Part shown: in pieces, positions 23,543 through 35,359 of the stretch
How positions within the stretch are numbered: position 1 is the first letter of the stretch
Layout of the letters: each line of letters starts with the position of its first letter
Source of the DNA: Hymenopus coronatus
Lineage: Eukaryota > Arthropoda > Insecta > Mantodea > Hymenopodidae
Reading direction: 5' to 3'
Assembly: GCA_030762935.1 (NCBI GenBank)
Contig: CM060900.1
Span: forward strand, 107,846,620 to 107,910,619
Length of the DNA: 64,000 nt
Translations under genes and position numbers: made by a program
The notes under the pieces: generated by a model
Databases searched by the model: none
What the model was told of the DNA's origin: nothing
The model's input: the letters and a program-made list of their open reading frames with translations, nothing else

Positions 23543-24209
23543 ACAGGGTGTTAATGAACTACACCGAAATATTTTCACAGAATATGTAGATTACATAAAT
23601 AAATAATTTGAGATAGGAGACTTATGGCCTGTTTATTGAAATTTCGAAGTAACGGCTATAAGTTCCTAAGTGCCAGTACGCCACTGGCTAATTTATCAAC
23701 CATTCGAGAGCATAACACGAAAACCGAAGGGACATATTACAGCATACCTCTCTAGCGTAGTGGTTATGATACTGGCTTTCAAGTGAAAGATAGTTTACGA
23801 GATCGGGCCTCGCGGCACTTCGTCTGGAATAATAATAATAATAATAATAATAAACATTTATTCTATGCTAGGAATCGAACTCACGACATGTGGGATAGCA
23901 GCTTACCGCGTTACGCATTATACCACCAAAGCAGTTGAAAAAACGCCTCCAGAGTAGGTTACATAACTCAAGAACGTCGCTAATGCTCAATGTCGCACTG
24001 TCAAGTGATTAGTTCGAGATTTTACAGATTTTTGTGACATTAAATCTTGAGAACGCTTGTAACGAGCTGCTAAAAATCGATATTTCTATACTCGGGCAGC
24101 AGTTTTAAGGACATTCTAAGCCATTTTTGTAACCTGCTTTGCTTTAACACCGACTTATCAGCACCTGATACCCACACGTTTAACGTATGTAGTTGCGTTA
24201 TGTTTATCA
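23543..24209 (-). mobile_element. TIR element T1, copy 2
   Basis: Reverse-oriented relative of 19496-20185, matching over most of its length, including the tRNA-like part (B box gagttcgattcct on the minus strand, near 23873-23885), the AAT tract (23828-23852) and the segment with ctgtcaagtgattagt. It also has a second tRNA-like A box on the plus strand, tagcgtagtggttatgatac (about 23742). The end at 23543 is intact. At the other end the ~60 terminal bases are not found in the expected orientation. Confidence 0.82.
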
Positions 24210-24222
24210 TAATATTATATAC

Positions 24223-24280
24223 ACAGGATGTTAATGAACTTCGCCGAAATAATTTACGAGATTGTGCACGTGACTGATAA
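24223..24280 (+). mobile_element. T1 terminus fragment in the wrong orientation
   Basis: These 58 bases match the left terminus of T1 copy 1 (19496-19553) almost exactly but run on the plus strand, whereas the adjoining T1 body is on the minus strand. Either the terminus was inverted in place or it is the remnant of a third copy cut by the (AT)n run and SINE that follow. Confidence 0.7.
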
Positions 24281-24311
24281 AGTATATATATATATATGTA
24301 CATACACACAC

Positions 24312-24393
24312 ACCCATGGCCAGGGCGGGACTTGAACCCACGATTTCCTGCGCCGTAGGCACCAAAACTACCGAGCACGACCACGGGGACCGC
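24312..24393 (-). mobile_element. SINE-A head fragment
   Basis: Reverse complement of the family head, with the B box read as gggttcaagtcccgcc. The 3' half is replaced by an (AC)n/(AT)n tract at 24282-24311. It joins the T1 fragment and makes a chimeric open frame that is not a gene. Confidence 0.8.
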
Positions 24394-24399
24394 ATTGTT

Positions 24400-25230
24400 T
24401 AAAACTTGCCCTAATATCTTGATATCTTTACTTAACAATCCACTTAAGGCGTCTTTTTTGTCAATTTTAAACCATTTTTCAGCAGGAAGTGATTTTCTCC
24501 ACATTACATTGAAATATAACGTGCCAGTATCCTCATTATCGCCACATAGGACGGCATTGGTTCTGGGGTATACGGCTTTTAAAACATTTTAATCAGCATG
24601 TACCAGTTCCTCATTGCTAACTTTGTCCGTATATGTTTCCCTTTCCCTTGACCTTTTTATCTGCGCATAGCAAATCAAGGAACTTTTAGCCACTATTGCA
24701 CTAAAAAGTTTTGTATTTCTATATCCTCAAATCTCCTTCCTACAGCCTTCCAAAACCCTTTTGTGTTACTTCCCCTCCTCCTCATACCTCACCTAGCTCA
24801 TTACTTTCCAGGTTCTTTCGAAGACTGTTTGCCCATCCACGGGCTCTTAAGCGTTTTTCTTGATATTCTAAAAGTTACCCTAAGCCATTGCTTTTGTCCA
24901 GATTAAGAATTCTGTACCAATCTTTCATTGCTCGTTCTATCACTATCCACTAGCCCCTCTCACTGTCTCTACCTTCCTTACCGCTTCGCAAGATAATCCT
25001 AGTATTTTCCTGCAGAAATTCCTATGAAGAGCTTAGCAATCTCCATCCAGTCCCGACACTACTATGCCGTCTAGAATTTTTGTCCCTACCACCATGTTGT
25101 ACAGGATGGGAGGTGAATAATTGCAAATATTTATATCAGCGTTTAAAGAAGTAATGATCCAGTAGCGCAGTTTTTTCGCTATTTTCTAAAGTTGTGTTCA
25201 TGAGGAAAATCGCGCAATGTTTCTCTGAAG
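24400..25230. other. Unassigned noncoding stretch
   Basis: Pyrimidine-biased, with many ctt and cct words on the plus strand. No family or frame is supported. Confidence 0.4.
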
Positions 25231-25470
25231 AGCCGGTCCCCATGGCCACGCTCGCTAAAGCGTCTCGCTTTGGTGCTTTGTGGGCGGGGGATCGTGGGTT
25301 CGAGTCCCGCCTTGGGCATGGGTGTTATATGTTTGTGCAATGTGTATATGTTTGTAAAAGAAACAGTAAAACTAGTAATCAGTAAAACCTACGGGGGGAA
25401 ATGTAAATAGGGATACAGTACCGGAGTCCTGATCAGACTCCGTTACTGTTTATATATAAAAAAAAAAAAC
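25231..25470 (+). mobile_element. SINE-A, near-complete young copy
   Basis: All family parts are present: head, B box gggttcgagtcccgcc, two tgtttgtg spacers, the acctacggggggaaatg block and the 3' stem cggagtcctgatcagactccg followed by an A tail. It differs at only about seven of ~220 positions from 62068-62320. Confidence 0.92.
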
Positions 25471-27215
25471 ACCCTGTTATTCCTTATCTCAGACGTTCGG
25501 TTGTTTACGTAACAGGTCACACGGTTAAGCCACCGATGTCCTGCCGGGATAAACACCCAGTGATGTATGTAAACACCACAATGACCCCGTGCCATGCAAA
25601 ACACATTACACCCTAAAATGTGTGCTTCATTTATGATACTCTTTCTTGTAAGCGGACAAAATAGATACCTTTCTGTGGTATACTAAATATCAAATCATTC
25701 GCACTTTTTCACTTCCTATCTTATATACTCTCTCTAACCGCCTGACCTCTAGATCTTGTATTTCACTTAGGCATCCTCTGATAACTACAGCAGTACCTTG
25801 CCGTTATGCTAGTGCTAATTTGTTGTGTTTCTCACACAAGTCTTAAGTATATATCTCTCGCACAACTTGACGCCTTAAACCTTCTTTCTTCCATTTTTCA
25901 TATTTGCTTAGTTTCCCCTCTTTTAAAAACTACGATCTGAGTATTTTTACTTTTCGTGTTTCACAATATATGTCAATTGATTGCAAGGATTGCATTAAAC
26001 CATTAGCTGTGATCGATTCTACCTTTAAATACTCTGTGAATAGTAAACCAGGAATGTGTATATTATTGATGACTGGCCTTTATTGACCTTTCCAGTCTCT
26101 GCTAACATATCGTTAATAATATATAAGTTAAATAAAACTGTACTTAATTTAGTATCTTGCCATAGACCTTTAGTTTTATTTAATTAATTTGTTATTATTC
26201 CTTTCTTGAGCCTTGCACAAGAGGTATTCCTTTTGGAAAAGACTCTACTTGCTCAGTAGTTTATGCCACAATAATTTCAATCCCACTGTATCATATAAAT
26301 TCTCTAAATCAACAAAGGCCATATACAGCTTACCTCTCCTGACTTCTGAATATTTGTCCACTTATGCTTTTATGATGAAAAAGTTTCCATATTCTCTTCC
26401 CCCTTCTGAAACACATTTAAGATTCTGAAAGTATGTTTTACTCTTCAACTCAAATACAACGGAAGGGAGGTTGGGCTTGTGCAGATTCCGCACTCCCAGG
26501 CCACAAAGTTAACCTCTTTGGAAAAGATGCATGGCATAAGACCATCGAGAAAAATGAATCAATGTTTTAATGATTGATAATGTTAGTAGTTTTCTCTCAT
26601 TACACAAGCATATACCATGTCCTGACAACTAACTTGAATGTAACACATAAACGAGATAAAGTCACACTATCTTACCCGAAGGGTTTTAGGTGTTATCATC
26701 CAGATACTTCAGTGCATACATCTATATAATCAGAATATAGGTTATTCAGAGGTTTTGGTTGACATTGTGTAATTGCATACTTATTGGCAGTATTTGAAAA
26801 ATCGCAATTAAAGAAATAAATATAAAGTATTATTCATACCGTTTAATCAGGATCGATTGTCGCCTTTAAACGAAATTTTGTGTTTACTTAATTAATACCG
26901 GCATCATATTAGTCTATGTACATTTCCTTTGTTATTACTGTTGTTATTTATTGCTCGGAAGTTGATGCAATGGCATATGTTTGTAACACATCACAGAAAA
27001 TGCAGGGTGTGATACAAATTCGTTTCGCCTCAGGATCGAAAAGAGTTCAATCCTACTTTGCATTTTTCAGTATTTTGTCTACTGGACATATTCATTGTTT
27101 TGTTGCATTTAATTTTCTCTTTCCCCTTCAGAATAGGCATTTCAAACATTGCGAAGGGATCTCGTAATTCCTCAAATATCAGATGAAGTAATAGCTCATG
27201 TCATGTTAACTAGGT
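25471..27215. other. Unassigned noncoding stretch
   Basis: No repeat partner except a weak match of 26455-26640 to 21895-22080. No coding frame is supported. Confidence 0.4.
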
Positions 27216-28085
27216 GATTGGTTGGTTAGTTGGTTGGTCGGTTGGAATATTCCGAAGGTGGTCCCACACTGCAGCCACATGGGCTTATGCTGTGTCAGAC
27301 CCCAGGATTTCAGGATGTAATGAGATTATTTCCGATAGGCACCCGAAACTTGCCGTAGGGAAAGAGCCACAGTGATGGGCCCCTAACATAGTCCAAGCAG
27401 CATCTAATCCCGAAGCGGGGAGCGCTGGAAACCCAAGCCATTTCAAGTACCACAGTTCCGCGCGAGTCTGTACACGGAGGCAAAGCTCCCTCTGAAACTA
27501 GGGAAGAAACCTTCCTTCTGTTGGTCTTTCCATTAGGGCAATAGCTTGTTTCTAAAAATCTACCCCCCCCCGGCTTGCGAACACATCAGGACGCCACTTA
27601 CGCTCGTCAATCCCGCAGGGGAGACTACTGAAAAACCTAAGTAGGGCCAACAGCAATCTAGTATGCCGTCGACTTGCTATCCGGGCTAGTACTGTAGGAC
27701 ACTGAGGCGTCTCGCAAACTCTTCTAGACGTGCCAATCTACCCTGACCAAGTCTTCCCAATCCCATAGACCACTTCAAAGCCATCCCGCTGCCAAGAGAT
27801 GGTTTCCAAAGCGCATTCACAACCACGAAAGGACGCCACCACCACAGTCTTCGCCGACACTTACAACCCTGATAGAGATCGGTAGGAATAAAATGGAAAT
27901 GAAATGAAGGCACAAGTAGTTCGGGGAATGAAGAAAATTCCCCAGTATTCTTCTAGTGAACCGCGAAAACTCCTAAAAAAGCTCACCGGTCAGAGAGGTC
28001 GGCCTCAGGAATCAAACACACGACTTCGCGAATTTCTGTCCCAGACAAAACTTCTGAGCCACCTGGCTCGGTTCTCTAGTCTGTT
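27216..28085 (-). mobile_element. Long tRNA-headed retroposon, about 870 bp
   Basis: On the minus strand the 5' end (near 28085) shows an A-box-like ggtggctcagaag and a B box gtgtttgattcct. The 3' end is a ccaa-type tetranucleotide tail (plus-strand ggttggttagttggttggtc, 27219-27238). The interior is GC-richer than both flanks. It contains no frame of interest. The head plus simple tail argue for retroposition of a pol III transcript, but the length is well above that of usual SINEs, so it may be a composite. No target duplication was found. Confidence 0.5.
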
Positions 28086-29095
28086 ACATTACTCTGACAA
28101 CGTTATGCACTGTAATAAGCGATTGTTATTTTTAACAGGAAAATTGCTGCAGCAATAACAATTTGCAAGGGCCTCCTGCTGGCATACATTGGTGCTAAAT
28201 GTTCGATAACGTGACTAGAATAAACAGCCGAGAGATAGTACTCAATACAGGAAGAGTCGAATAGCATTTTGGAACTTGTGCAGGAAATATAGGTGAAGAT
28301 ATTAACAAGAAAGTTAAAAGCATGTTGCAAAAGAACATTAATTACCAGACAATGTAAAATCATAACATTCAGCAAGGTGAAAATTTCAACTTAAATGTGC
28401 TTTTGGAAGGTTTCGCTGGAAAGCATTGTCTATTTCAGCTATGCACCCATGACTTCAATGGCATCACTTGGAGTAAAAATATTTCAATGTTCAGAAACTT
28501 GTTCTTCAAGACGAGGAGCGAGACTCTCAAGAATAATGGCTATGATTCTTTATGCAGTGCAGAATAAGGTATAGCTACGGATTTAAATGTATGAAAATTA
28601 CAAAATTGTAAAAAAAAATCGAAAAAAAAGCTATTCCAAGTTCATTTATGGAACATTTTTCAGTAAATATAGGTCATATGTTTATAGATATAAAGTCATT
28701 ATATAGATCACTTTATATTAAGTTTATATAATAAACTTCCCAGCCCTAAATAGCCTACTTTGCGAAATACAACAAATATTTCCCACTCCATAGTGTTTTC
28801 AACGAACGCTTTGCTAATTGTTGTTTATTAATTCAAATGGAAGGTGTGCTTTTGAGTTCCATCTGCTTCAAAAGAATGCATTTTTCTTCCCTTCTTACTT
28901 TTCTTTATACCCTCTTCGTATTGTCTCCCAGATCTTACAAGTCAGCGCCTGGGGTCAGACTCCTGTAGAGGATCTGAGACTCTAGATCAGAGAGAAGCAA
29001 AGATGGCTGATCTTTCCGATATCTGGTATGAAAGTGATGAAGTGGTTGATACGAAATGATGATCTAGATGACAAGAAAGATAATTATGGAGCAAT
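28086..29095. other. Unassigned noncoding stretch
   Basis: AT-rich, with no frame or repeat partner supported. Confidence 0.45.
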
Positions 29096-29256
29096 TAGTA
29101 AAATTAATCGCGGGGGAAACCGGAGAATCCGGAGAAAACCCGCTCGGACAACCCTTGCCTACCACAAAATGCCCATGCGGTCTCCTGAGATCGAATCTGG
29201 GACACCTAGGACCAAGAAGACTGCGCAATCGGCCACGGCAGTGCCCTATCGTGAAC
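29096..29256 (-). mobile_element. SINE-B fragment (head and middle)
   Basis: The plus-strand words gaaaccggagaatccggagaa and gatcgaatctggga are the complement of the SINE-B middle and B box. The 3' end is missing. Confidence 0.65.
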
Positions 29257-29282
29257 AAATGATCATCATTTGAGTGTTTTTT

Positions 29283-29425
29283 TTTTTTTTAACTTTCCTA
29301 CATACATACGTACGTACATACATGCGCATTTTCTCTCTTTAGTGTAAATAAAGGTGACGTATAATGTAAATGGTGCCTGGGCTATACCTCTATCTGAACA
29401 TCAGCTCTCTCTCTCTCTCTCTATT
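29283..29425. repeat. T run, (TACA)n and (CT)n simple repeats
   Basis: A poly(T) stretch, an imperfect tacata/tacgta tract (29300-29322) and a CT run (29405-29422) occur in sequence within ~140 bases. Confidence 0.85.
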
Positions 29426-29870
29426 TGACGATCAAATAAAAGAAATCAAGTGTCATTACCTTCCCTACATACACAGCTTGCAGTTTAAAGTCAAAGACCA
29501 AAGCAAACAAGAAATCAAGAGTTGGTGCAGTAAATGGAACGGAAAGCTTTAGAACCAGTTGATTGTTCGCTATAAAGGAGAAGTTGACGAGAAAAGACTT
29601 GGAAGAATCCAGTAAAGAAGAATCTAGCTCAAATACCGAGGTTCTTCTGACGGTGAAGATAACTATAGGGAGAGTCTTTCTGTGCAGTATGTTTTCTGCT
29701 ACTGCATTGCTATTGGAAGTGGGAAAATATCCCATTCCCAATCACATTAGTGATTCTCAGAGCTTCATAAGATTTTCACAATTGCATAACCAACACTAGG
29801 TTTGTTCCAGCTTCTCTGTGACAAGTCTGAAACATTTTCCAAGCAATAAACATTAAACACCGAGCAAACT

Positions 29871-30385
29871 ATTGTTGCAAAAACTCTCTTTTATTTATCC
29901 TACAAACACTATATTTCTTTCGCAAACCGATTACATCCATAATCTGCTCACAAAGAACCTTCTTCAATGATTTTGTAGCAGTTCTGCCGTATAGTATCTT
30001 TTCGACGTTCGCTGCGGTGCTGCTCGCTACGAATTTCCTGTGGAAACTCATTCAACGCGATGCAATGCAAGTGAAAACTGAACTCTGGGCTGGTCTTCGT
30101 TCCCGTTTTTATACCTGTTGATTACGAGGACAGGTAATTTCTGGAAACAGTTGCACGTGCGAAACCACCACAGATGTCATAAACTCACTCAGGTGCAGCA
30201 ATGTGCAAAGAACCTTCGGACAGAACACGGTCCACTCCCACAGAGGTAGCAACCACAGCTGCGATGTCAAAAGAACTTGCCGCCGGCACAGGTATATCAA
30301 TGGATGCCAAGAATCAGTTATGAACCACAAAGCAATCCATTCATACACGTTCGGCAATTATGGCCGCCTATATTCGATGTGAAAC
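29871..30385 (-). mobile_element. LTR-like repeat, copy 2
   Basis: Matches 57099-57645 in the opposite orientation: both begin TGT, reach a shared cggcc word 25 bases later, and share tgctttgt, tcttttgacatcg/tcttttgatatcg, gaaggttcttt, ctgagtgagtt/ctgagcgagtt, the TATA box, and a block with attcgtagcg and cagcgaacgtcgaaaa. Near the 3' end are aataaa signals. No internal retrotransposon domain adjoins, so it resembles a solo LTR, or another promoter-bearing repeat. The 3' limit is approximate. Confidence 0.58.
30074..30113 (-). promoter_or_regulatory. TATA box plus initiator in LTR-like copy 2
   Basis: On the minus strand tataaaa (30107-30113) stands about 34 bases upstream of an arthropod-type initiator, tcagtttt (30074-30081). 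The other copy conserves both motifs with 33-base spacing. Confidence 0.6.
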
Positions 30386-30454
30386 AAAGACGGGGGAGAA
30401 ATAACCTCTGTTAATGAATTCTACCCCAAGTCGTGTAAACAATAGCGATAATAA

Positions 30455-30740
30455 TTAGCCTAGTGCACCAAGGTTGATAGTGCGGGTAGTTATCAAGCCG
30501 AAGGCCCGGGTTTGATTCCCAGTATAGGCGTGGGGATTTTCTCCCGCTTGGGGACTTGGTCTGGGGTGTACTCGGCCTCGTGAGGTCCATGGGGACCATT
30601 TGAAGAGCTGCTTGAGGGAGGAATTCGGCTCCAGGTAACATGGAGCGTATTAAGCGGACGAGAGGAACTCGGGGCGCTAACCACGTCCCACCCTCCCGTA
30701 CTGCACCCCACCTATGAGTCTGTTGCGCCATGGGGAGAGA
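30455..30740 (+). mobile_element. tRNA-headed SINE, third family
   Basis: A tRNA-like head ending in the B box gggtttgattccc is followed by ~230 bases of GC-richer sequence (cttggggacttggtctggg, gcgggggcgctaacc-type words). It differs from SINE-A and SINE-B in body and 3' end. Only one copy is in the window, so its limits are uncertain. Confidence 0.55.
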
Positions 30741-31228
30741 GTAACATGTTCAGAGATTTGACTTTATAGAGGGAGTGCGAAATCAGCTACATACAGCGTT
30801 GAAATGTACAGTGGTCATGATATTTATGTAAAACATTAATTCAAGAAGATATGAAAACGAAGTCTAAAATTATTGACACAATTATTTCGATTGTTATTTT
30901 CCTTAACGGTTGCCAAGTTTAGTTTTCTATTAATATTTAAACACAAAAAGGGAATAACAGTATATTTAATAATATAATAGTAATAATAAATTTGATAATA
31001 TTAAGCTGTTATTATATGACATGATGTGGCCCTACGAGTCCAAATATCGTTAAATAAAAACCAAAGTATTGTCGTCTGCGTTATAAATATTTTCATGATT
31101 GTTGTTAACTTAACGATATTCAATTAATGACAACATAGAGATCGCACTGGCAATATGCTGCGCCACGTTTTAAGGATGACGTAGGTAATAACTTGTCAAC
31201 AGGCCCCACATACTGCCGTCGAGTAGAA
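30741..31228. other. Unassigned AT-rich noncoding stretch
   Basis: The last ~45 bases, with tgccgtcgagtagaaca, may be the left flank of the D3 repeat that continues after the SINE at 31456. Confidence 0.4.
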
Positions 31229-31456
31229 CATTTTTTTTTTTAATACAGTTCCGGAGTCTGGTCGGGACTCAGGCGCTGTATACCCTACTTTTATTTACCT
31301 AATTTATGATTACTGAATTTCTGTTTTCTTCTTTTTCTTACACACACATACATATACACAAACATATAACACCCATGCCCAAGGCGGGACTCGAACCCAC
31401 GATCCCCTGCGCTACGAAGCATCACAGCAAGACGCCTTGGCGAGCGCGGCTTGTTG
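31229..31456 (-). mobile_element. SINE-A, near-complete copy, minus strand
   Basis: Poly(T) at the left, the 3' stem cggagtctggtcgggactc, and the B box gggttcgagtcccgcc near the right end. The extreme head (gccggtccccatgg) is replaced by gcttgttgggc. It lies inside repeat D3: the paralogue at 61040-61310 has no SINE at this place. Confidence 0.88.
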
Positions 31457-31700
31457 GGCTATAAGTCAGGTGCAGTGGTGGATTTGTCCTACTCTGCGCA
31501 TCAGTAATCGTTTCTTCTCTTGGTGTTTTGTATATATTAAGCATATGTTTTAAACAATAATGTTACAGTCAGCTTTGTGGTTAAGCAAGTATTAATTTTC
31601 AAGTTTACAACCATTGCTATAGCTTGTGCACGTAATATAATCTTACTCTATCGCGATCTGCATAATACATTCTTTCTTTTCAACCATAACGATAGGGGGG
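31457..31700 (+). repeat. Dispersed repeat D3, copy A
   Basis: aagtcaggtgcagtggt(g/a)gatttgtc, ttatattaagcat(a/g)tgttt and later acattcttt blocks are shared with 61075-61300 in the same orientation. No coding frame is present. Confidence 0.7.
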
Positions 31701-31719
31701 ACATATTATTAGGATGCTG

Positions 31720-31840
31720 CCTTCAATTTATCCACGACAAGCTTTAGAATACAGACCAAGAGGACGAAGAGCTATAACACGACATGACCATTTTAGCCCC
31801 GGAACAGGTCTAGAGGCTGATCGTTTTTGTGTAGAAGAAC
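31720..31840 (+). pseudogene. LINE reverse transcriptase C-terminal remnant
   Basis: The plus strand reads PRQALEYRPRGRR (near 31735-31775), the motif that ends many insect LINE ORF2 proteins, followed by a degenerate tail. Only ~40 residues remain and no RT motif is present. This is recognition by a single short motif. Confidence 0.4.
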
Positions 31841-32507
31841 AAGAAATGTTAAATATACTCGTATTTACACGAAAAATAAAATATACATGATTCTAAGGAT
31901 GCTCGCTTCCGTGGGAATGTACCAGGTTCTTTCTCTGTTATTCTATTTTCTTCGCTGGTTATTGCACTTACCTTCAACGTATCGGATATACCAGTTGCAA
32001 TAAAATTCCTCACAAACTTTACATAAGCTGCTGTTTTAGGAAATATTTGATGCAGCGTGGCAGCTTAATTAAAACTGCCGTCGCGTTTTTTGTTATTGTT
32101 GTATCTTATATGGTGTGCTCAAGTTAAATATCCAATCAAGAGAAGATACCTTGAATTTTTCAGTCAAAAGAAATAGCGTGATAACAAGATAAGGTATGTG
32201 TTATTTACTGGTGGGAAAATGAGCTTCCAAGAATTTTGAAAGTAGCACTGGTTTCACTAAGTTATGAGAAGTAATCCAAGTTTGTTATTGAATTCTTCCA
32301 CCTATACGCTAAGTGCATAGTATAATGCTTGCGCTGTCTTCATGCCTGAAAACAAATATAAAATCTCTGGTTTTTAAACACTCGTAGCAAGTAAGCTCAT
32401 GTACCATGGCATAGCTCAAACTAACGGAGTGGCTGGTGCCTACGTATTTTGTGACAAGAAAATAAGTATGGAGTCGTACGGCAAAGAGGCGAAGCAAATG
32501 GAAAACG

Positions 32508-32935
32508 GTTAATTGACATCAGCCGAGAGGAAATGAATCGAGTTGTAAAATTAAACCTTCTCTAGCTCTAGCAAACGAAATAAAACTGAATTGCGGTAAA
32601 GAGGCACATTATATATTTCTCCTAGGAAGAAAACAAAGATCAGGAAAGGCATGGTTATGGCAGGGAGGCTGGAGAACACAGAAAAGGATGGACAGTTCTG
32701 GTAGGAAAATCTGTCCATTCTGTAGTTTGGCTGAAGACTAGGTACATATTTTGGGGAATGTGCATAGGTGGAGAGCTAGCGAACAACTAAACTAAAAGAA
32801 ACATGTTTAAGTCCTACTATAAGGAGATTGGCATGTTGGGATCTACTGCCTGATCAGAGGAGCTGGCAAAATGCGGGTAATTTCCTGGCTAAAGTCCGCG
32901 AAGCCAAATCAACTTTGCTCAGTTAGTCAATAATA
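32508..32935 (+). pseudogene. LINE ORF2 C-terminal remnant (Cys-Cys-His region)
   Basis: One frame reads ...KICPFCSLAED, a stop, then VHILGNVHRW (about 32700-32775), resembling the C-x2-C...H zinc-type motif near the C terminus of LINE ORF2. The 54 bases at 32508-32562 (aattgacatcagccga...) recur at 58688-58743 with about 90% identity. Stops interrupt every frame, so it is dead. Confidence 0.4.
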
Positions 32936-33069
32936 TTTATTCCTTTTTCCTGTCTTTTTTTAATTTTCACCTTATTTTTTGTCACCTTTAACTTGTAGGT
33001 ATCTCAAATATGCATGCACGGTCCGACCCATGCGGTAAGTGTCTGTGTAATAACTTAATAATTTATCAT

Positions 33070-34154
33070 CAGTAAAGATACCTGTCTATCTATGGCAAGA
33101 TTGGCAGAATCTATAGCGCCACTCGCGTTTATTCTTTTTGGGGAGCGAAAGGTTTTGAAATCTAACTGCTAGAGTTTTAAAGCTAAGAACTTACGTTTTT
33201 GAACACATATCCTACATAACTTATGTATAAACTCCTTGAAGTTTCAACCCTGTAGCTTTAATATATTTTTTTAGTTATCCATGTTGTTATGTTTAAAAAA
33301 ACACGTGTTTTCAACATTATATCCTACTAGGATTTTAATGCAATTAGGCCGAAAATATTACTGAATCTTTAGAAACAGTGACTGAAAAAACTAGTATCAG
33401 ATATTTTTTATTTACGTCCTGTGGAGAATAAAAAAAATTGTAAGGTACATTACTCATGATAAGCATTTTGTGTTTTTGCTGTCATAACATATGCTTTATT
33501 TTTTATTTCATGAATTGCAATATATCCAACATTCAGTGAAATTCTCAACCTCTTTGTATTAACATTGTAGGAGGAGTTGGCTCCTGAATATAGCAAAATG
33601 ACACAAAAATGAAATGGGAGAAAACCCGAAATATTTTACCCGCGGTGGACGTTTAAAGGGGTAGACTTTTAAAACTGCATCGTTTATTAAAGTTACAAAT
33701 GACGTACATTTAGGAAAAGTAAAACAGGCCTATTCGATTTGATTTTTGCAAACAAACAAAAAACCCAACTATATTTGGCCGAAAATGACAAATTGACACC
33801 CGGATTTCTCTGTATTCTACCAATTGTGCTTATCTCCCCCTTGCTTATTCTCCTGCTTTCCTTCTCGCAATCTCTTTCTCTCGCTCTTCTACTCTCTCAG
33901 TCGCATCTATTGTCTTCCCCCTCATTGTTCTCTCCTGGGTCTTCCTCTCTTTGTGCATAAGTACTAATGTTTTGGAAACTATCTATGAAAATGTTAGTGA
34001 ATAACTGATAAAGCTCATACATACATGAAGTGCCAAAATCAGACAAAATTATGTTTATCCATTATGCTCTTTATTCGATCAAAGATATACTGGTTCACAT
34101 GGTATCTAGTTTTGTATAAATGTACATGAATAATAGTGGCGAAAAAGTGTTACT
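33070..34154. other. Unassigned AT-rich noncoding stretch
   Basis: No frame or repeat partner supported. A pyrimidine-rich tract (ctttctctcgctcttc type) spans about 33850-33945. Confidence 0.45.
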
Positions 34155-35285
34155 AATTAAATAAATCGCTTATTTCAGAAACAATATAAATCATCTTTCT
34201 TGAGTTGCATGTGAAATTGTCTTCTCTGGCGGCAGCCGCATAGTATAGACAAAAGTAACATTATTTCTTTTTTCTTTTTCTTCTTTTTTTTAATTCATGT
34301 GTTGTAAGAGGTTGATATTTTCGTTTAATGCAGATATCTCATTAGTCAGCAACGCACTATGTATGTAGTAAGAGTATTAAACGTGATCTTGCCCGCCGTT
34401 GTAGTGTGGAAGTAGCGTGTCTGTCTCCGACTTGGGAGTTCCCGAGATCGAATCTCGGTTAGGCTGAATTACACGCTTAAAGTTTATTTTGGCGTGTTCC
34501 CTTATCTTGAGAAGAAAAAAGTCGAGTAGCTTTAAGCTCCATAGAACCCAGGCTCACTTAAAATCATTTCACCGATTTCATTCGTCATCCAATATGATCT
34601 GCCAGATTAAAAAACGTTAAACTACCCGCCCCCCAAAGTAATTCCCATGGTAACTCCACTAAACAGCTGTTTATTCGTTTTGGCGCGGATTTTTATGTTA
34701 TTGTGTCCATTCTGTGAGTTATCATACTTTTTACTATGACATGTTAAGAAATAAGCATCCATAATATTTTCTACGAATGAAAATAGAAAAAGGAAGAAAA
34801 GAAAAAACTTCTTAAATACATCACGTGGACTTTGGAATGACATCTCCCTGATTCGTTTGTTAAGGTCTCATGCATTTATTTAATTTAATAATCTTTTTGG
34901 ATCATCTATTACAAATATAGCAATAGTGAAATGTAATTACGTATTTTAAAGTACTGTAATTTCTTGTAGATAAAAGAAAGTGATAAAGCTGGTGGTTGAA
35001 AGGTGTTATATATAAAAAAGCATAAGTCAACGATAGAGGATAAAATAAAAGAAAAACTTACACATGTTCTATAGTCTATGTGCAAAGTTAGATCAATCTC
35101 AGATGTGCTGCAAAAGTTTTTAAAATTGTCATGATGATCCCTGTAAAGAAATGTATTGAAGTTGTTTGTTTCCCCTGTAAACTTGGTGTTCCATGTTAAT
35201 TCTGAAATAAGCGATTCAAATATTTGTCCCTTTGACATCTTGTAAATGCAGAAAGGTATCAGAAAAATTGCACCTATAAACTTGT
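34155..35285 (+). repeat. Dispersed repeat D4, copy A
   Basis: Collinear with 42400-43735 over more than a kilobase: aaacagctgttt, gcggatttttatg, gatgaaaatagaaaaaggaag, and aaataaaagaaaa blocks occur in order. It has a tRNA-like segment with B box agatcgaatctcg (about 34446). Without coding capacity or terminal repeats the class is unknown. Confidence 0.75.
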
Positions 35286-35359
35286 ATTATTAAAGATTTA
35301 TTAAACACAATGTGTACATTAATATTGGTTAGTTTACTCAAAGTTTTTATCAACAGTAT

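Noticed and set aside
24070..24504. 144-codon minus-strand frame
   Set aside because: It spans the junction of a T1 element, an (AT)n/(AC)n tract and a SINE head; no domain is present.
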